The notes under the pieces were generated by a model. It saw nothing but the letters and a program-made list of their open reading frames with translations. It searched no databases and had not been told where the DNA came from. Both the position numbers and the translations under genes were made by a program. A DNA stretch of 64,000 bases from Candidatus Dormiibacterota bacterium (GTDB lineage: Bacteria; Chloroflexota; Dormibacteria; Dormibacterales; Dormibacteraceae), in contig PLJM01000025.1 of NCBI GenBank assembly GCA_003139695.1, positions 62,001-126,000 on the forward strand, read 5' to 3'. Positions 7,089-15,997 of this stretch are shown here, one piece after another (positions within the stretch are counted from its first letter, which is position 1; every line of letters starts with the position of its first letter).

Positions 7089-8767
7089 TGTTGTGGCGCC
7101 TCCCAGAAGTCGTTCAGGCCCTTGCCCAGCGGCACGATCGGGTACACGTTGGCCTCGGGGTCGATGCGGAAATCGATCAAGAACGGGCCTTTCGTGCGCT
7201 GGGCCGCATCCATCGCCGGGCCGACGTCGGCGAGCCTTTCGACTCGCACTCCCGGCAGTCCGTAGGCGTCAGCGAGCTTGACGAAGTCCGGAATGTGGGT
7301 GAGCTCCACCTGGGAGCGCACACCGCCGTAGAAGTCGTCCTGGAACTGGCGGACCATCCCAAGGGAGAAGTTGTTGAGCAGGACGATCTTGATGTCGAGC
7401 TGGTGCTCAACGGCGACCGACAGCTCTTGCGCGGTCATCACGAAGCCGCCCTCGCCCGCGACACACCACACGTCTAGATCGGGCCTCGCGAACTTGGCGC
7501 CGATGGCCGCGGGCAACGCAAACCCCATCGTGCCGGCGCCGCCCGAGTTGATGAACAACCCTGGCCTGTCGTAGTTCCACCACAGCGCGGCCCAGATCTG
7601 GTTCTGCCCAACGTCGGCGACGACCACCGCCTCGTTGCGGCAGCGCTTGTACATGTCGATCAGCACGTCCTGTGGCTGCAGGTGGCCGTTCGAGTGGGTG
7701 TAGCGCAGCGGATGCTCCTCGCGCCATGCGTCGATCTGCGTGAGCCAGGCGCCGCGCCTGTCGTCCACGGAATCGACATGAGGGAGCATTGCCTCCAGAG
7801 CGTTGCGGGCGTCGGCCACCAGCTCGATGTGCGGCCTGACGTTCTTGCCCATCTCGGAGCCGTCGATATCGACGTGGATGAACGTCGTGACCTTGGGTGC
7901 GAAGTCGGCGAGGCGGGCGGTGACGCGGTCGTCGACCCGCATCCCGACCATCATCAGGACGTCGGCATTCTGGACCGCCTTGAGGCACCAGCCCGTACCC
8001 ATGAACCCCGTCATGTGCAGCGAAAGAGGGTGTTTGACAGGGAAGCCGCCGATCCCCAGGAGGGTTGTGCCCACCGGGACGCCCGCCTTTTCCGCGAGGT
8101 CGAGCAGCGCCTGCTCCGCGTGGCTCAGGAGGACGCCGTGGCCGGCCAGGATCACGGGGCGCTCCGCGTGCGCGAGTGCTTCGGCCGCGACCTTGGCGTC
8201 CTGGAGCCTGACGTGGCCGTTCAGCTGGTAGCCGGGAATGCTGAGGGCGGTGCGCGGCGTGCGCTCGGCCTCGGCCATCTGGACGTCCTTGCAGATGTCG
8301 ATGAGCACCGGCCCGGGCCGGCCTGTGGTGGCGATATGGAAGGCCTCGTGGATCACGCGCGGCAGCTGGGCGATGTCGGTGACGAGGTAGCTGTGCTTGG
8401 TCACTGAGCTGGTGGCGCCGATAACGTCTGACTCCTGGAACGCATCCCTCCCAACCTGCGTGCTGTTGACCTGGCCGGTGATCGCGATCATCGGGACTGA
8501 GTCCATGTAGGCGGTGCACAGGCCGGTGACGAGGTTCAGCGCGCCGGGACCTGACGTGGCGAAGACGACGCCCGGGCGGCCGCAGGCACGGGCGTAGCCG
8601 TCGGCCATGTGGGCGGCACCCTGCTCGTGGCGCACGAGGATGTGCTTGAGCTTGGGGTGCTCGGGCAGGCGCTGATAGATCGGCAGGTTCGCCCCGCCGG
8701 GGTAACCGAAGATGAGGTCGACCCCCTCCTGCTCCAGCGCCTCCAGCACCAGGTCCGCTCCGGTCAC
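7085..8767 (-). CDS. ilvB: acetolactate synthase large (catalytic) subunit
   Basis: This TPP- and FAD-dependent enzyme makes acetolactate or acetohydroxybutyrate from pyruvate, starting valine, leucine and isoleucine synthesis. At 560 residues it has the usual length. The N-terminal PYR domain has GYPGGANLPIY and the catalytic Glu in LVRHEQGAAHMADGYAR; the FAD domain is central; the C-terminal PP domain has AGEGGFVMTAQELSVA and LLNNFSLGMVRQFQ. The usual GDG of the TPP-metal motif reads GEG, a conservative change. GTG at 8767 is preceded by GAGGAG. The gene heads ilvB-ilvN-leuA and is preceded by a leader peptide and terminator. Confidence 0.94.
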   Translation of the reverse strand: MTGADLVLEALEQEGVDLIFGYPGGANLPIYQRLPEHPKLKHILVRHEQGAAHMADGYARACGRPGVVFATSGPGALNLVTGLCTAYMDSVPMIAITGQVNSTQVGRDAFQESDVIGATSSVTKHSYLVTDIAQLPRVIHEAFHIATTGRPGPVLIDICKDVQMAEAERTPRTALSIPGYQLNGHVRLQDAKVAAEALAHAERPVILAGHGVLLSHAEQALLDLAEKAGVPVGTTLLGIGGFPVKHPLSLHMTGFMGTGWCLKAVQNADVLMMVGMRVDDRVTARLADFAPKVTTFIHVDIDGSEMGKNVRPHIELVADARNALEAMLPHVDSVDDRRGAWLTQIDAWREEHPLRYTHSNGHLQPQDVLIDMYKRCRNEAVVVADVGQNQIWAALWWNYDRPGLFINSGGAGTMGFALPAAIGAKFARPDLDVWCVAGEGGFVMTAQELSVAVEHQLDIKIVLLNNFSLGMVRQFQDDFYGGVRSQVELTHIPDFVKLADAYGLPGVRVERLADVGPAMDAAQRTKGPFLIDFRIDPEANVYPIVPLGKGLNDFWEAPQQ

Positions 8768-8805
8768 TTCAACTCCTCATTCCTTGAAAATCCGCTGACA
8801 ACAAG

Positions 8806-8834
8806 AAAGCCCCCGCCTTTCGGACGGGGGCTTT
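8806..8834 (-). terminator. attenuator terminator hairpin before ilvB
   Basis: On the minus strand AAAGCCCCCG (8834-8825) pairs perfectly with CGGGGGCTTT (8815-8806). The inner CC/GG closes a GAAA tetraloop with one bulged base, and the stem is followed by CTTGTTGT. It begins 19 bases after the leader-peptide stop and ends 38 bases before ilvB. Its left arm is also complementary to a segment inside the leader ORF (8867-8874), as expected for a transcription attenuator. Confidence 0.75.
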
Positions 8835-8853
8835 GCGATTTGACTTTGTCTGA

Positions 8854-8946
8854 CTAGGTCGCGCGCGCCCCCGTTTCGCCGAGGCCAATAAGGCCCAGGA
8901 TCCCCAGGAGTACGAGTACGCGGCCGTTGGCAACCATTTGTGACAT
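8854..8946 (-). CDS. branched-chain amino-acid leader peptide controlling ilvB-ilvN-leuA
   Basis: A 30-codon ORF on the minus strand (ATG 8946-8944, TAG 8856-8854) encodes a peptide whose residues 10-22 read VLVLLGILGLIGL: ten Val, Leu or Ile codons in thirteen. The terminator lies just after it. Ribosome stalling on these codons when charged Val, Leu or Ile tRNA is scarce should allow the antiterminator to form. No Shine-Dalgarno sequence is close to ATG 8946 or the in-frame ATG 8937. A TACTAT -10-like box lies only four bases before the first ATG, so the transcript may be nearly leaderless. Confidence 0.8.
   Translation of the reverse strand: MSQMVANGRVLVLLGILGLIGLGETGARAT
8867..8874 (-). 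promoter_or_regulatory. antiterminator arm inside the leader ORF
   Basis: The minus strand reads ACGGGGGC over leader codons Thr25-Gly26-Ala27. It is perfectly complementary to GCCCCCGT, the left arm of the terminator (8831-8824). A ribosome stalled on codons 10-22 leaves this arm free to pair and block the terminator. A ribosome at the stop codon covers it. Confidence 0.65.
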
Positions 8947-8976
8947 TGGATAGTAACGAAGCTGGAAGCCCTCCTG

Positions 8977-8993
8977 TTGTGTCCTGCACACAA
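8977..8993. promoter_or_regulatory. palindrome between divergent ilvB leader and leuC
   Basis: TTGTGT (8977-8982), CCTGC, ACACAA (8988-8993) is a perfect inverted repeat in the only non-coding gap between the divergent ilvB and leuCD transcription units. Its size and place suit a repressor or activator operator. The cognate protein is unknown. Confidence 0.35.
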
Positions 8994-9065
8994 AATCACC
9001 AGCTATCCCTTTGAACAAGCGCCACGGGCGAGGCCACTCAGAGGCCGGTAGAGTTGCCTTCCGCC

Positions 9066-10442
9066 ATGCCGACCACCCTCGCCAAAAAGCTCTGGGATTC
9101 CCACGTGGTCCGCTCCACGCCCGAGGAACCTGACCTCCTCTACGTCGACCTTCACCTGGTCCACGAGGTCACGTCGCCCCAGGCTTTCGAGGGGCTGCGG
9201 CTTTCCGGACGGCGGGTCCGCCGGCCCGATCTGACGGTGGCGACGATGGATCACAACGTGCCCACGCGCGGGGGCGTCCGCGCCGCCGACGAGCTGTCGC
9301 GCAAGCAGATGGAGGTCCTTGCCGAGAACTGCCGTCGCGAGGGCATCCCCCTCCACCAGATCGGCAGCCGCCGCCAGGGTATCGTCCATGTGATCGGTCC
9401 GGAGCTTGGCCTCACCCAGCCGGGAATGCTCATCGTGTGCGGCGACTCGCACACCTCGACGCACGGGGCGTTCGGCGCGCTGGCCTTCGGCATAGGCACC
9501 TCCGAGGTGGAGATGGTCCTGGCCACGCAGTGCCTGCCTCAAAAGCGGCTGCGCGATCTGGCCGTCAACGTGGATGGCGAGCTGCCTCTCGGCGTCACCG
9601 CCAAGGACGTGGTGCTCGGCCTGATCGGACGCACCGGCATCTCGCAAGGCCAGGGACATCTCGTGGAGTACCGCGGCTCGACCATTCGCGCCCTGAGCAT
9701 GGAAGGCCGGATGACCGTGTGCAACATGAGCATCGAGTGGGGCGCCAAGGCCGGCATGGTCGCGCCCGACGACACCACCTTCACGTACCTGGAGCGGCGG
9801 CCGCACGCGCCGAAAGGCGCCGAGTGGGACGTTGCGCTCGACTACTGGCGATCGCTCGTGACGGATGACGGCGCGGCCTTCGACCAGGAGATCTCAATCG
9901 ATGCGAGCCACCTCGAGCCGCATGTGACATGGGGCACCAATCCAGGCCAGGTGGCGCCGGTGACGGGGCGCGTTCCGAGCCCGCACTCCGATACGGACGA
10001 GAGAGCCCTGCGATACATGGACCTCAAGCCTGGGACTGCGCTGGCCGACATCGCTATCGACCGCGTGTTCATCGGGTCCTGCACCAACGCGCGCTTGGAG
10101 GACCTGCGGGCCGCTGCGCAAGTCATCGCCGGCAAGCACGTGCACTCGTCAGTACGGGCCATGGTGGTTCCAGGGTCGACGTCGGTGAAGCGTGCTGCTG
10201 AGGAAGAGGGACTCGACGCGGTCTTCAAGGCGGCGGGCTTCGAGTGGCGCAACGCGGGCTGCTCGATGTGCCTGGGCATGAACCCGGACATCCTGGCGCC
10301 GGGCGAGCGGTGCGCTTCGACGAGCAACCGGAACTTCGAGGGCCGGCAGGGCTCAGGCGGCAGGACGCACCTGATGAGCCCGCCGATGGCTGCGGCCGCG
10401 GCGATCACCGGCCACCTGATCGACGTTCGAGAGCTGCTCTGA
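9066..10442 (+). CDS. leuC: 3-isopropylmalate dehydratase large subunit
   Basis: With LeuD it isomerises 2-isopropylmalate to 3-isopropylmalate using a [4Fe-4S] cluster. The 458 residues are of normal length. Cluster cysteines are visible in [17 protein letters not shown] and [12 protein letters not shown], and the aconitase signature includes [22 protein letters not shown] chose ATG 9066 ([15 protein letters not shown]), which matches the family N-terminus, rather than the in-frame TTG at 9054. Its stop overlaps the leuD start in TGATG. It is divergent from the ilvB leader. Confidence 0.95.
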   Translation: MPTTLAKKLWDSHVVRSTPEEPDLLYVDLHLVHEVTSPQAFEGLRLSGRRVRRPDLTVATMDHNVPTRGGVRAADELSRKQMEVLAENCRREGIPLHQIGSRRQGIVHVIGPELGLTQPGMLIVCGDSHTSTHGAFGALAFGIGTSEVEMVLATQCLPQKRLRDLAVNVDGELPLGVTAKDVVLGLIGRTGISQGQGHLVEYRGSTIRALSMEGRMTVCNMSIEWGAKAGMVAPDDTTFTYLERRPHAPKGAEWDVALDYWRSLVTDDGAAFDQEISIDASHLEPHVTWGTNPGQVAPVTGRVPSPHSDTDERALRYMDLKPGTALADIAIDRVFIGSCTNARLEDLRAAAQVIAGKHVHSSVRAMVVPGSTSVKRAAEEEGLDAVFKAAGFEWRNAGCSMCLGMNPDILAPGERCASTSNRNFEGRQGSGGRTHLMSPPMAAAAAITGHLIDVRELL

Positions 10443-11029
10443 TGGAACCGGTTTCGAAGGTCACAGGCCGGATGGCTCCGCTCGACCGCGCCGACGTGGA
10501 CACCGACCAGATCATCCCCAAGCAGTTTCTGAAGCGCATCGAGCGCACCGGTTACGGACCCTTCCTTTTCTATGACTGGAGAGCGAAAGGCGATTTCGTG
10601 CTCGACCGGCCGGAGCACAAGGGCGCGTCTGTGCTGGTCACCGGCGAGAACTTCGGCTGCGGCTCGTCTCGCGAGCACGCGCCGTGGGCGATCAAGGACG
10701 CGGGCTACCACGCGATCATCTCGCCGACCTTCGCGGACATCTTTCGCGCGAACTGCTACAAGACAGGGATCCTCGCTGTGACGCTGCCCGACCGCCAGGT
10801 GCGCCACCTCATCGACCTCGCGACCGAGGACCCTGCGATGGAGATCACGGTGGACCTGGAGGCGCAAGAGGTGCGTGGCGACGGATTCGCCTACAAGTTC
10901 GAGATCGACGCGTTCGCGCGAGGCATGCTGCTGGGCGGCCTGGACGAGATCACCCTGGTCGAACGCCACGCGAGCTCGATCGGGGCCTTCGAGTCGCAAC
11001 GCCCCGCCTGGCTGCCTTCAGCCAAGTAG
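10442..11029 (+). CDS. leuD: 3-isopropylmalate dehydratase small subunit
   Basis: This is the swivel-domain partner of LeuC. The 195 residues match the short bacterial LeuD: DVDTDQIIPKQFLKRI near the start and the substrate-binding loop GENFGCGSSREHAPWAI. The start is ATG 10442, sharing one base with the leuC stop, so translation is coupled; the same frame runs open upstream, but only over leuC. leuB is not in the window. Confidence 0.95.
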   Translation: MEPVSKVTGRMAPLDRADVDTDQIIPKQFLKRIERTGYGPFLFYDWRAKGDFVLDRPEHKGASVLVTGENFGCGSSREHAPWAIKDAGYHAIISPTFADIFRANCYKTGILAVTLPDRQVRHLIDLATEDPAMEITVDLEAQEVRGDGFAYKFEIDAFARGMLLGGLDEITLVERHASSIGAFESQRPAWLPSAK

Positions 11030-11166
11030 CGCTTCTTCCAGTCGGGCGAGGGAAAGTTCGGAGTCCAGGATTTCGCGGAGGCGATAATTGCCCGCCGTGC
11101 CGTGACGGCGAGAAAAGTCAAAGTAAGAAGGAAGCAAACAGTACCGACCGCGATTGCCACGCTCAT
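10891..11166 (-). CDS. possible small membrane protein, perhaps frameshifted
   Basis: ATG 11166 follows the DUF1801 stop by three bases and has GAGGTGA just upstream, so it looks translationally coupled. The first 23 residues form one membrane helix (SVAIAVGTVCFLLTLTFLAV). The remaining 60 residues overlap the leuD 3' end in antisense and look random. In a second frame the same DNA encodes NYRLREILDSELSLARLEEA followed by a stop at about 11023, a more protein-like tail. A single frameshift near TTGACTTTTC (about 11115) would join helix and tail. Confidence 0.25.
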   Translation of the reverse strand: MSVAIAVGTVCFLLTLTFLAVTARRAIIASAKSWTPNFPSPDWKKRYLAEGSQAGRCDSKAPIELAWRSTRVISSRPPSSMPRANASISNL

Positions 11167-11169
11167 GAC

Positions 11170-11607
11170 TCACCTCGCACGGGATTTGCGACTGCGAGCC
11201 TTCGCGGCAGCCCGGCTCGCTTCGAGAATTTTGGGCGCGTTGGCCTTGTACTCGTCGTAGCGAGTCACCGCCTCCGCGACGTAAGCCCCGACTGCCTCCG
11301 GGTCGACGGCGTCGATGAGCGCGAAGTCCCAGGTCATGAGGACCGAACTGCCCGCCCGTAATACATGCTTCGGATCGGTGAGCAACACGCCGTACAGAAA
11401 ACGTAAGGCGACGCCGCTGTTCCCCGCTCCGATCGCGCAGACCCACATACGCCAGTCGCCGCGAATCGCGTACATCAAGAGCCCGTACTTGATCGCGACA
11501 TTGAGGCTCGGTTGAACCTTCCGGATGGCGTCGTCCAGGTCGATCACTAGCGGCTTCGCTCTCGGATCGACTCCTTTCAGGTAAGCCTTTAGCGCCTCGC
11601 TCGTCAT
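11170..11607 (-). CDS. DUF1801-family protein
   Basis: A 145-residue protein with the DUF1801/YdhG-like core: LVIDLDDAIRKVQPSLNVAIKYGLLMYAI, then a segment on a small alpha/beta scaffold, and a basic tail rich in Lys and Arg. These small soluble proteins have no firmly established biochemical role. It begins five bases after the ilvD stop on the same strand, so it is probably the second gene of that operon. No link to branched-chain amino-acid synthesis can be read from the sequence. Confidence 0.75.
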   Translation of the reverse strand: MTSEALKAYLKGVDPRAKPLVIDLDDAIRKVQPSLNVAIKYGLLMYAIRGDWRMWVCAIGAGNSGVALRFLYGVLLTDPKHVLRAGSSVLMTWDFALIDAVDPEAVGAYVAEAVTRYDEYKANAPKILEASRAAAKARSRKSRAR

Positions 11608-11612
11608 ATCGT

Positions 11613-13289
11613 TTAGGGCTTCAGCATCGCTCCTTCTGACGCTGAGCCGACCAACAGCGCGTAGCGCGCCAGGACGCCTTTTCGGTACTGGGGCTCTGGC
11701 GGGGACCAGCCGTTCAAGCGCTTTGCGATGTCGACGCCTTCCACCTCGAGGGTGCGGCTGTCGACGTCGATGTTGATCACGTCACCGTCCTGGAGTGCCG
11801 CCAGCGGGCCGCCGACCGCCGCCTCTGGCGCCACGTGGCCGATCATCAGGCCCTGGGTCGCACCCGAGAACCGGCCGTCTGTGACCATCGCCACCGAATC
11901 GCCCAGACCCTCGCCGACGATTGCGGCGGTGACCAGGAGCATCTCTCTCATCCCTGGCCCACCGCGCGGACCCTCGTACCTGATGACGACGACGTCGCCT
12001 GGCTTGACGCGGCCGGCAAAAACGGCGGCTAGTGCATCCTCCTCGCGGTTGAAGACACGCGCGGGGCCGCGATGCGTGGTAGGAGTGTGCTGAGTCACCT
12101 TGACGACGGCACCCTCTGGACCGAGGTTGCCGCGCAGAACGACAAGGCCGCCCTCGGGCCGCAGCGGATGCGCCAGCGGCGCCACGACCACCTGACCGGG
12201 AGTCTCCTTCACCGACTCACATTCCTCACCCAGCGTCCGGCCGGTGACGGTGAGCGCGTCGCCGTCGACGTATCCGCCTTCGATCAAGCGCTTGGTGAGC
12301 AGGGCGATGCCGCCCGCGCGGTGCAGCTCGACAGCGGCGAACCGGCCGCCGGGCTTGAGGTCGCATAGCAGAGGCGTACGTCGGCTGATCCTGTCGATCT
12401 CGTCGATCGCGAGGTCGACACCGATCTCGCGCGCCAGCGCCAGCAGGTGCAGCACCGCATTCGTCGATCCGCCGCTTGCCGCCACCGCGGCGATCGCATT
12501 GTCGAACGCCCTACGCGTAAGAATTTGCGACGGCCTGAGATCCTGGTCGAGGACCTGGAGGGCCAGCCGCCCCATAGCCTCGGCGGCTGGGTGCTTGGCC
12601 GGGTCGGTTTGCGGGATGGAGTTGAAGCCGACCGGGGAGAGACCGATCACCTCCATGACCATCGACATGGTGTTCGCCGTGTACTGGCCGCCGCACGCGC
12701 CGGCGCCGGGGCAGGCCACAGCCTCGAGCTCGGCCAGGTCGGCGTCGGTGATCTTGCCAGCAGCCGCCGCGCCGATCGCCTCGTATACGTCGCCGACCGC
12801 CACGTCGCGCCCGCGATAGCGGCCGGGCATGATCGAGCCGCCGTAGAGCACCATGCCCGGGCGGTCGAGCCTGGCGAGGGCAATAGCCGACGCGGGGATC
12901 GTCTTGTCGCACGCGCACAGGCAGCACATCGCGTCGAACATATGACCGCGTGCAACGAGCTCGATCGAATCCGCGATGACCTCGCGGCTGACCAGCGAGG
13001 TCTTCATGCCTTCGCTGCCCATCGTGATGCCGTCAGAGATGGCGATCGTGTTGAACTCCATCGGGTTGGCGCCGGCGGCGCGGATCCCGGCTTTCAGCGG
13101 GACTGCCAGCTCGCGCAGGCCGAAGTTGCAGGGCATTGTCTCCGTCCAGACGTTGGAGACTCCGATGAACGGTTTGTCGATGTCCTCGGCCTTAAGGCCT
13201 ATCGCATATAGAAAGGACCGGGCCGCCGCGCGGTCGCGACCCTGATAAAGCGCGCGACTGGGTAGGTCTCGGGCAGGCACGATTTGCAA
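11613..13289 (-). CDS. ilvD: dihydroxy-acid dehydratase
   Basis: It dehydrates 2,3-dihydroxy-isovalerate or -methylvalerate to the 2-oxoacids that feed valine, isoleucine and leucine synthesis. The 558 residues match the ILVD/EDD family. Cluster and metal residues lie in [23 protein letters not shown] and [20 protein letters not shown]; the C-terminal half has GGPGMREML and TDGRFSG. TTG 13289 or the in-frame GTG 13280 are the possible starts; neither has a strong ribosome-binding site. Its products are also the compounds the E1 upstream would degrade. It is followed at once by the DUF1801 gene. Confidence 0.94.
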   Translation of the reverse strand: MQIVPARDLPSRALYQGRDRAAARSFLYAIGLKAEDIDKPFIGVSNVWTETMPCNFGLRELAVPLKAGIRAAGANPMEFNTIAISDGITMGSEGMKTSLVSREVIADSIELVARGHMFDAMCCLCACDKTIPASAIALARLDRPGMVLYGGSIMPGRYRGRDVAVGDVYEAIGAAAAGKITDADLAELEAVACPGAGACGGQYTANTMSMVMEVIGLSPVGFNSIPQTDPAKHPAAEAMGRLALQVLDQDLRPSQILTRRAFDNAIAAVAASGGSTNAVLHLLALAREIGVDLAIDEIDRISRRTPLLCDLKPGGRFAAVELHRAGGIALLTKRLIEGGYVDGDALTVTGRTLGEECESVKETPGQVVVAPLAHPLRPEGGLVVLRGNLGPEGAVVKVTQHTPTTHRGPARVFNREEDALAAVFAGRVKPGDVVVIRYEGPRGGPGMREMLLVTAAIVGEGLGDSVAMVTDGRFSGATQGLMIGHVAPEAAVGGPLAALQDGDVINIDVDSRTLEVEGVDIAKRLNGWSPPEPQYRKGVLARYALLVGSASEGAMLKP

Positions 13290-13354
13290 GCTTAGCGCTG
13301 CAGAGGCCCCTCACCACGATGCCGAACGTTGGGAGCTTCCAGGGTCGTGCCGGT

Positions 13355-15712
13355 TCAGCTGACGGTGACCGGAATGGAGGCTGTCTGGGAGAACCAGAAC
13401 TGGTGCTCCTTGATCATCTCGGCCTCCAGGTAGAACGAGCCTGCGCTGGCGGGCGCCGTCACTGTGACAGTCATCGTTACGCTGCTGCCGGGTGCAAGAT
13501 CCGCAGGCATCGAATAGGCCTGGTTGGTCAGCCAGTATGCCCGGTTCACCGCGCCTCCTGTCCGGGTCGCGAAGTGAAGCTCGAGGTCGACGCGGTAGGA
13601 GCCGGTCGACGGCCATGTGATGTTGCCGGCGTTCGTCACGGTCACGGTAACGCTCTGGCTCTGACTCTTCGTCCAACTCGCCGGCGCGCCAGCCATGTTG
13701 TAAGTGGCCGTCCATGCGGCGGCCGCAACCGTGACATTCACCGGCGCCCACTGCTGGAACCAGTACTGATGCTCCTTGATCATCAGAGCCTCAAGGACCA
13801 GCGAACCCGTCTTAGAAGGCGCTGTTACCTTCACACTCATAGTTACCTTGCCGCCGGGTGCGAGGTTGGCCGGCAGCGAAAACGCCTGGCTCGTAAGCCA
13901 GGTCGAACTCTTCGCGGCACCTCCGGCCACGGGCATGAAATGAAGGTCCAGGTCGGTCCTGTAGGTCCCGGTCGACAGCCACGTGTAGTTGCTCGTGTTG
14001 GTGACGGTGACCGGAAATGTTTGGGTCTGGGCCGCCAACCAGTTGGTCGGCGCTTTGCTCATGTCGTAAAGGGCACTCTTGTCCGGCGCAGCCACCTGGA
14101 CCTTGACCGGCTGCCATTGCTGAAACCAGAAGTAGTGCTCTTTCAACATCTGCGCTTCTAACACCATCGAGCCGGTGTTCGATGGAGCGGCGATCGTCGC
14201 GCTGAAAGTCACGCTTGCCCCCGGAGCCAGATTCGACGGCATCGAAAAACCCATGATGTTGAACCACTGAGATCTGGTAGCGGCCGCGCCTCCCCCGATC
14301 GCCGCGAAGTGAAGGATGAGATCCACCCTGCCGTAACCCGCCGACGGCCAGGTGACGTCGCCTGAGTTGGTAACGGTGACCGGGAAGGTCTGGCTCCGCC
14401 CCGCAATCCAGCTCGTCGGCGCCTTGCTCAGGTCGTAGACGGCATGCCAGTCGGTGATCGAGAACGGGCTGAGCGTGTATGTCAGAGCGGCGGAGGCCTC
14501 GGCCTGGGCGGGGTCGGCGGTGGCATGGTTCGCCCACACCCGAACGCTGTGGGCGCCCGCTCCAAATGTGTAGCTGTCCCAGCTCCAACTGTTGCCGCCG
14601 AACGGCTGCTGGATCACCCAGTTTCCCGTCGAGTCCTGAACTGAGAACTGATACTCGGGGTTGGAGCACACGCTTGACGTGGCCGTGAACAGGATGGCGC
14701 TGCCGGTGGGCTGGGGTGAGGCGGGGCCGGCGGTCAGGACCGCGGCGGAGCAGGCCGGGCCGGGCGTGACGCCGCTCGAAGTGACGCTGTCCTGGCCATC
14801 GGAGTTGTGCGCAGTGACGGTGAACGTGTAGTTGACGCCATTTGTGAGCCCCGTAAAAGAGGCCGCTGTCGCGGTGCCCGGCACTGTCACCTGCATTCCT
14901 CCGGGTTGGGCGACGACGTCGTATGTGTCGATTGGGTTGTGACAGGACCGCGCCGGAAGCCACTGCACGCTCGCAGTGCCATCGCCGCTATACGCGGTGG
15001 CGCTGAGCGCCATGTGTGGAGGACTCGGAAGGAGACTCGCGTAGTACTTCGCAAGGGATATGTAGTAGTTCCAGTTCCAGTACGGCCCGGGATCGGTGTG
15101 ATGGTCGCTGCCGCCGAACAGCCCGGGATGGTCCGGGTCGGGCACCTGGTAGTGGCCGATAATGTGCGCGCGATCCATGGGCACCCCCCACCGCGAGCAG
15201 ATGGAGCCCGCCAGCTCCGCGCTCGTGCGGTACTCGGGGATCGTGTAGAGGTTCTTGGAGGCGTATCCCTCGTGCTCGATCCCGATCGCGCGGGTGTTGT
15301 AGTCCCAGTTGCCGGCGTGCCAGGCGATGTCTTTCTCCGCGACCATCTGTGTCACCGCGCCGTGATACGAAATGACGTAATGCGCCGAGCCAAGACGCTT
15401 GGGGTCCTGGAAGGCCGTGATTGCGCTCGTGTAGCTGCCTTCGATGTCGTGGATGACGATCATGTCCACCGGATAGTCGTGGGGTCGGTTGGCGACGGTG
15501 TAGTTCGTGGGCGCGGCCGGCACCCATGTCGCGCGCGGGTAATCGACAGCTGTGAGAACGGCCGCAGGCGGCGCGGCCGCCACATCGATCGATGCGAGGA
15601 CGGTAGTCGCCAGCGAGAGCAGGCATAGCTTCAACCACTGATGACGGAGCAAAGGCTTCCTGTCGTGGCGATCGATCAGGACGGGTGCTCCACGATCATC
15701 GGCAGCTTCCAT
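13355..15712 (-). CDS. secreted N-acetylmuramoyl-L-alanine amidase with FN3 and three Ig-like repeats
   Basis: The 785 residues start with a Sec signal peptide (WLKLCLLSLATTVLA, cleavage near AAA/PPA, about 47). An Amidase_2 domain follows (about 80-225), with His88 in IVIHDIEG, catalytic Glu146 in GIEHEG, and His205 and Asp207 in DHHTDPG as likely zinc ligands. Then come a fibronectin type III domain (about 232-318) and another beta domain (about 320-415). Three 122-residue repeats start at Tyr426, Tyr549 and Tyr671, each with SQTFPVTVTN, WPS, LHF, LAPG and a closing KEHxFWFxQW. The same repeats occur in the GH18 protein at 21.2-23.5 kb. It should cut peptidoglycan stem peptides outside the cell. 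Confidence 0.88.
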   Translation of the reverse strand: MEAADDRGAPVLIDRHDRKPLLRHQWLKLCLLSLATTVLASIDVAAAPPAAVLTAVDYPRATWVPAAPTNYTVANRPHDYPVDMIVIHDIEGSYTSAITAFQDPKRLGSAHYVISYHGAVTQMVAEKDIAWHAGNWDYNTRAIGIEHEGYASKNLYTIPEYRTSAELAGSICSRWGVPMDRAHIIGHYQVPDPDHPGLFGGSDHHTDPGPYWNWNYYISLAKYYASLLPSPPHMALSATAYSGDGTASVQWLPARSCHNPIDTYDVVAQPGGMQVTVPGTATAASFTGLTNGVNYTFTVTAHNSDGQDSVTSSGVTPGPACSAAVLTAGPASPQPTGSAILFTATSSVCSNPEYQFSVQDSTGNWVIQQPFGGNSWSWDSYTFGAGAHSVRVWANHATADPAQAEASAALTYTLSPFSITDWHAVYDLSKAPTSWIAGRSQTFPVTVTNSGDVTWPSAGYGRVDLILHFAAIGGGAAATRSQWFNIMGFSMPSNLAPGASVTFSATIAAPSNTGSMVLEAQMLKEHYFWFQQWQPVKVQVAAPDKSALYDMSKAPTNWLAAQTQTFPVTVTNTSNYTWLSTGTYRTDLDLHFMPVAGGAAKSSTWLTSQAFSLPANLAPGGKVTMSVKVTAPSKTGSLVLEALMIKEHQYWFQQWAPVNVTVAAAAWTATYNMAGAPASWTKSQSQSVTVTVTNAGNITWPSTGSYRVDLELHFATRTGGAVNRAYWLTNQAYSMPADLAPGSSVTMTVTVTAPASAGSFYLEAEMIKEHQFWFSQTASIPVTVS

Positions 15713-15997
15713 GGGGCGCGAAGAGGGGTGCGCTCATCTATCTGCTGACGTGTGGGATTGGCAAAACTGGCGCCAATACTTGTTGCCCAGTCGGGTCGAG
15801 GTACCCGGCTCGGGTGCGGTATGAGTTCCATGGGTACGGTCTCAGTGTGCGAAATGCTAGCCCTAGAGGGCCTCGCTTCGCTCTCAGCGAGATGAGGCGG
15901 CCGCAGAGCTCGCAGTTAACATATCGGCCACCTGAAGCCAACACAACTTGACCTTCTGCGGCTCACTCGTTGGGCGCTGACGCTCACAGCGGCAGCG

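Noticed and set aside
9842..10999. 385-codon minus-strand ORF opposite leuC-leuD
   Set aside because: Antisense shadow of two well-identified enzymes; no recognisable domain.
15713..15931. Possible ydaO (c-di-AMP) riboswitch upstream of the amidase gene
   Set aside because: Such riboswitches often precede wall hydrolases, so I looked for the conserved core on the minus strand; only a TTGGC/GCCAA repeat was found, not the motif.
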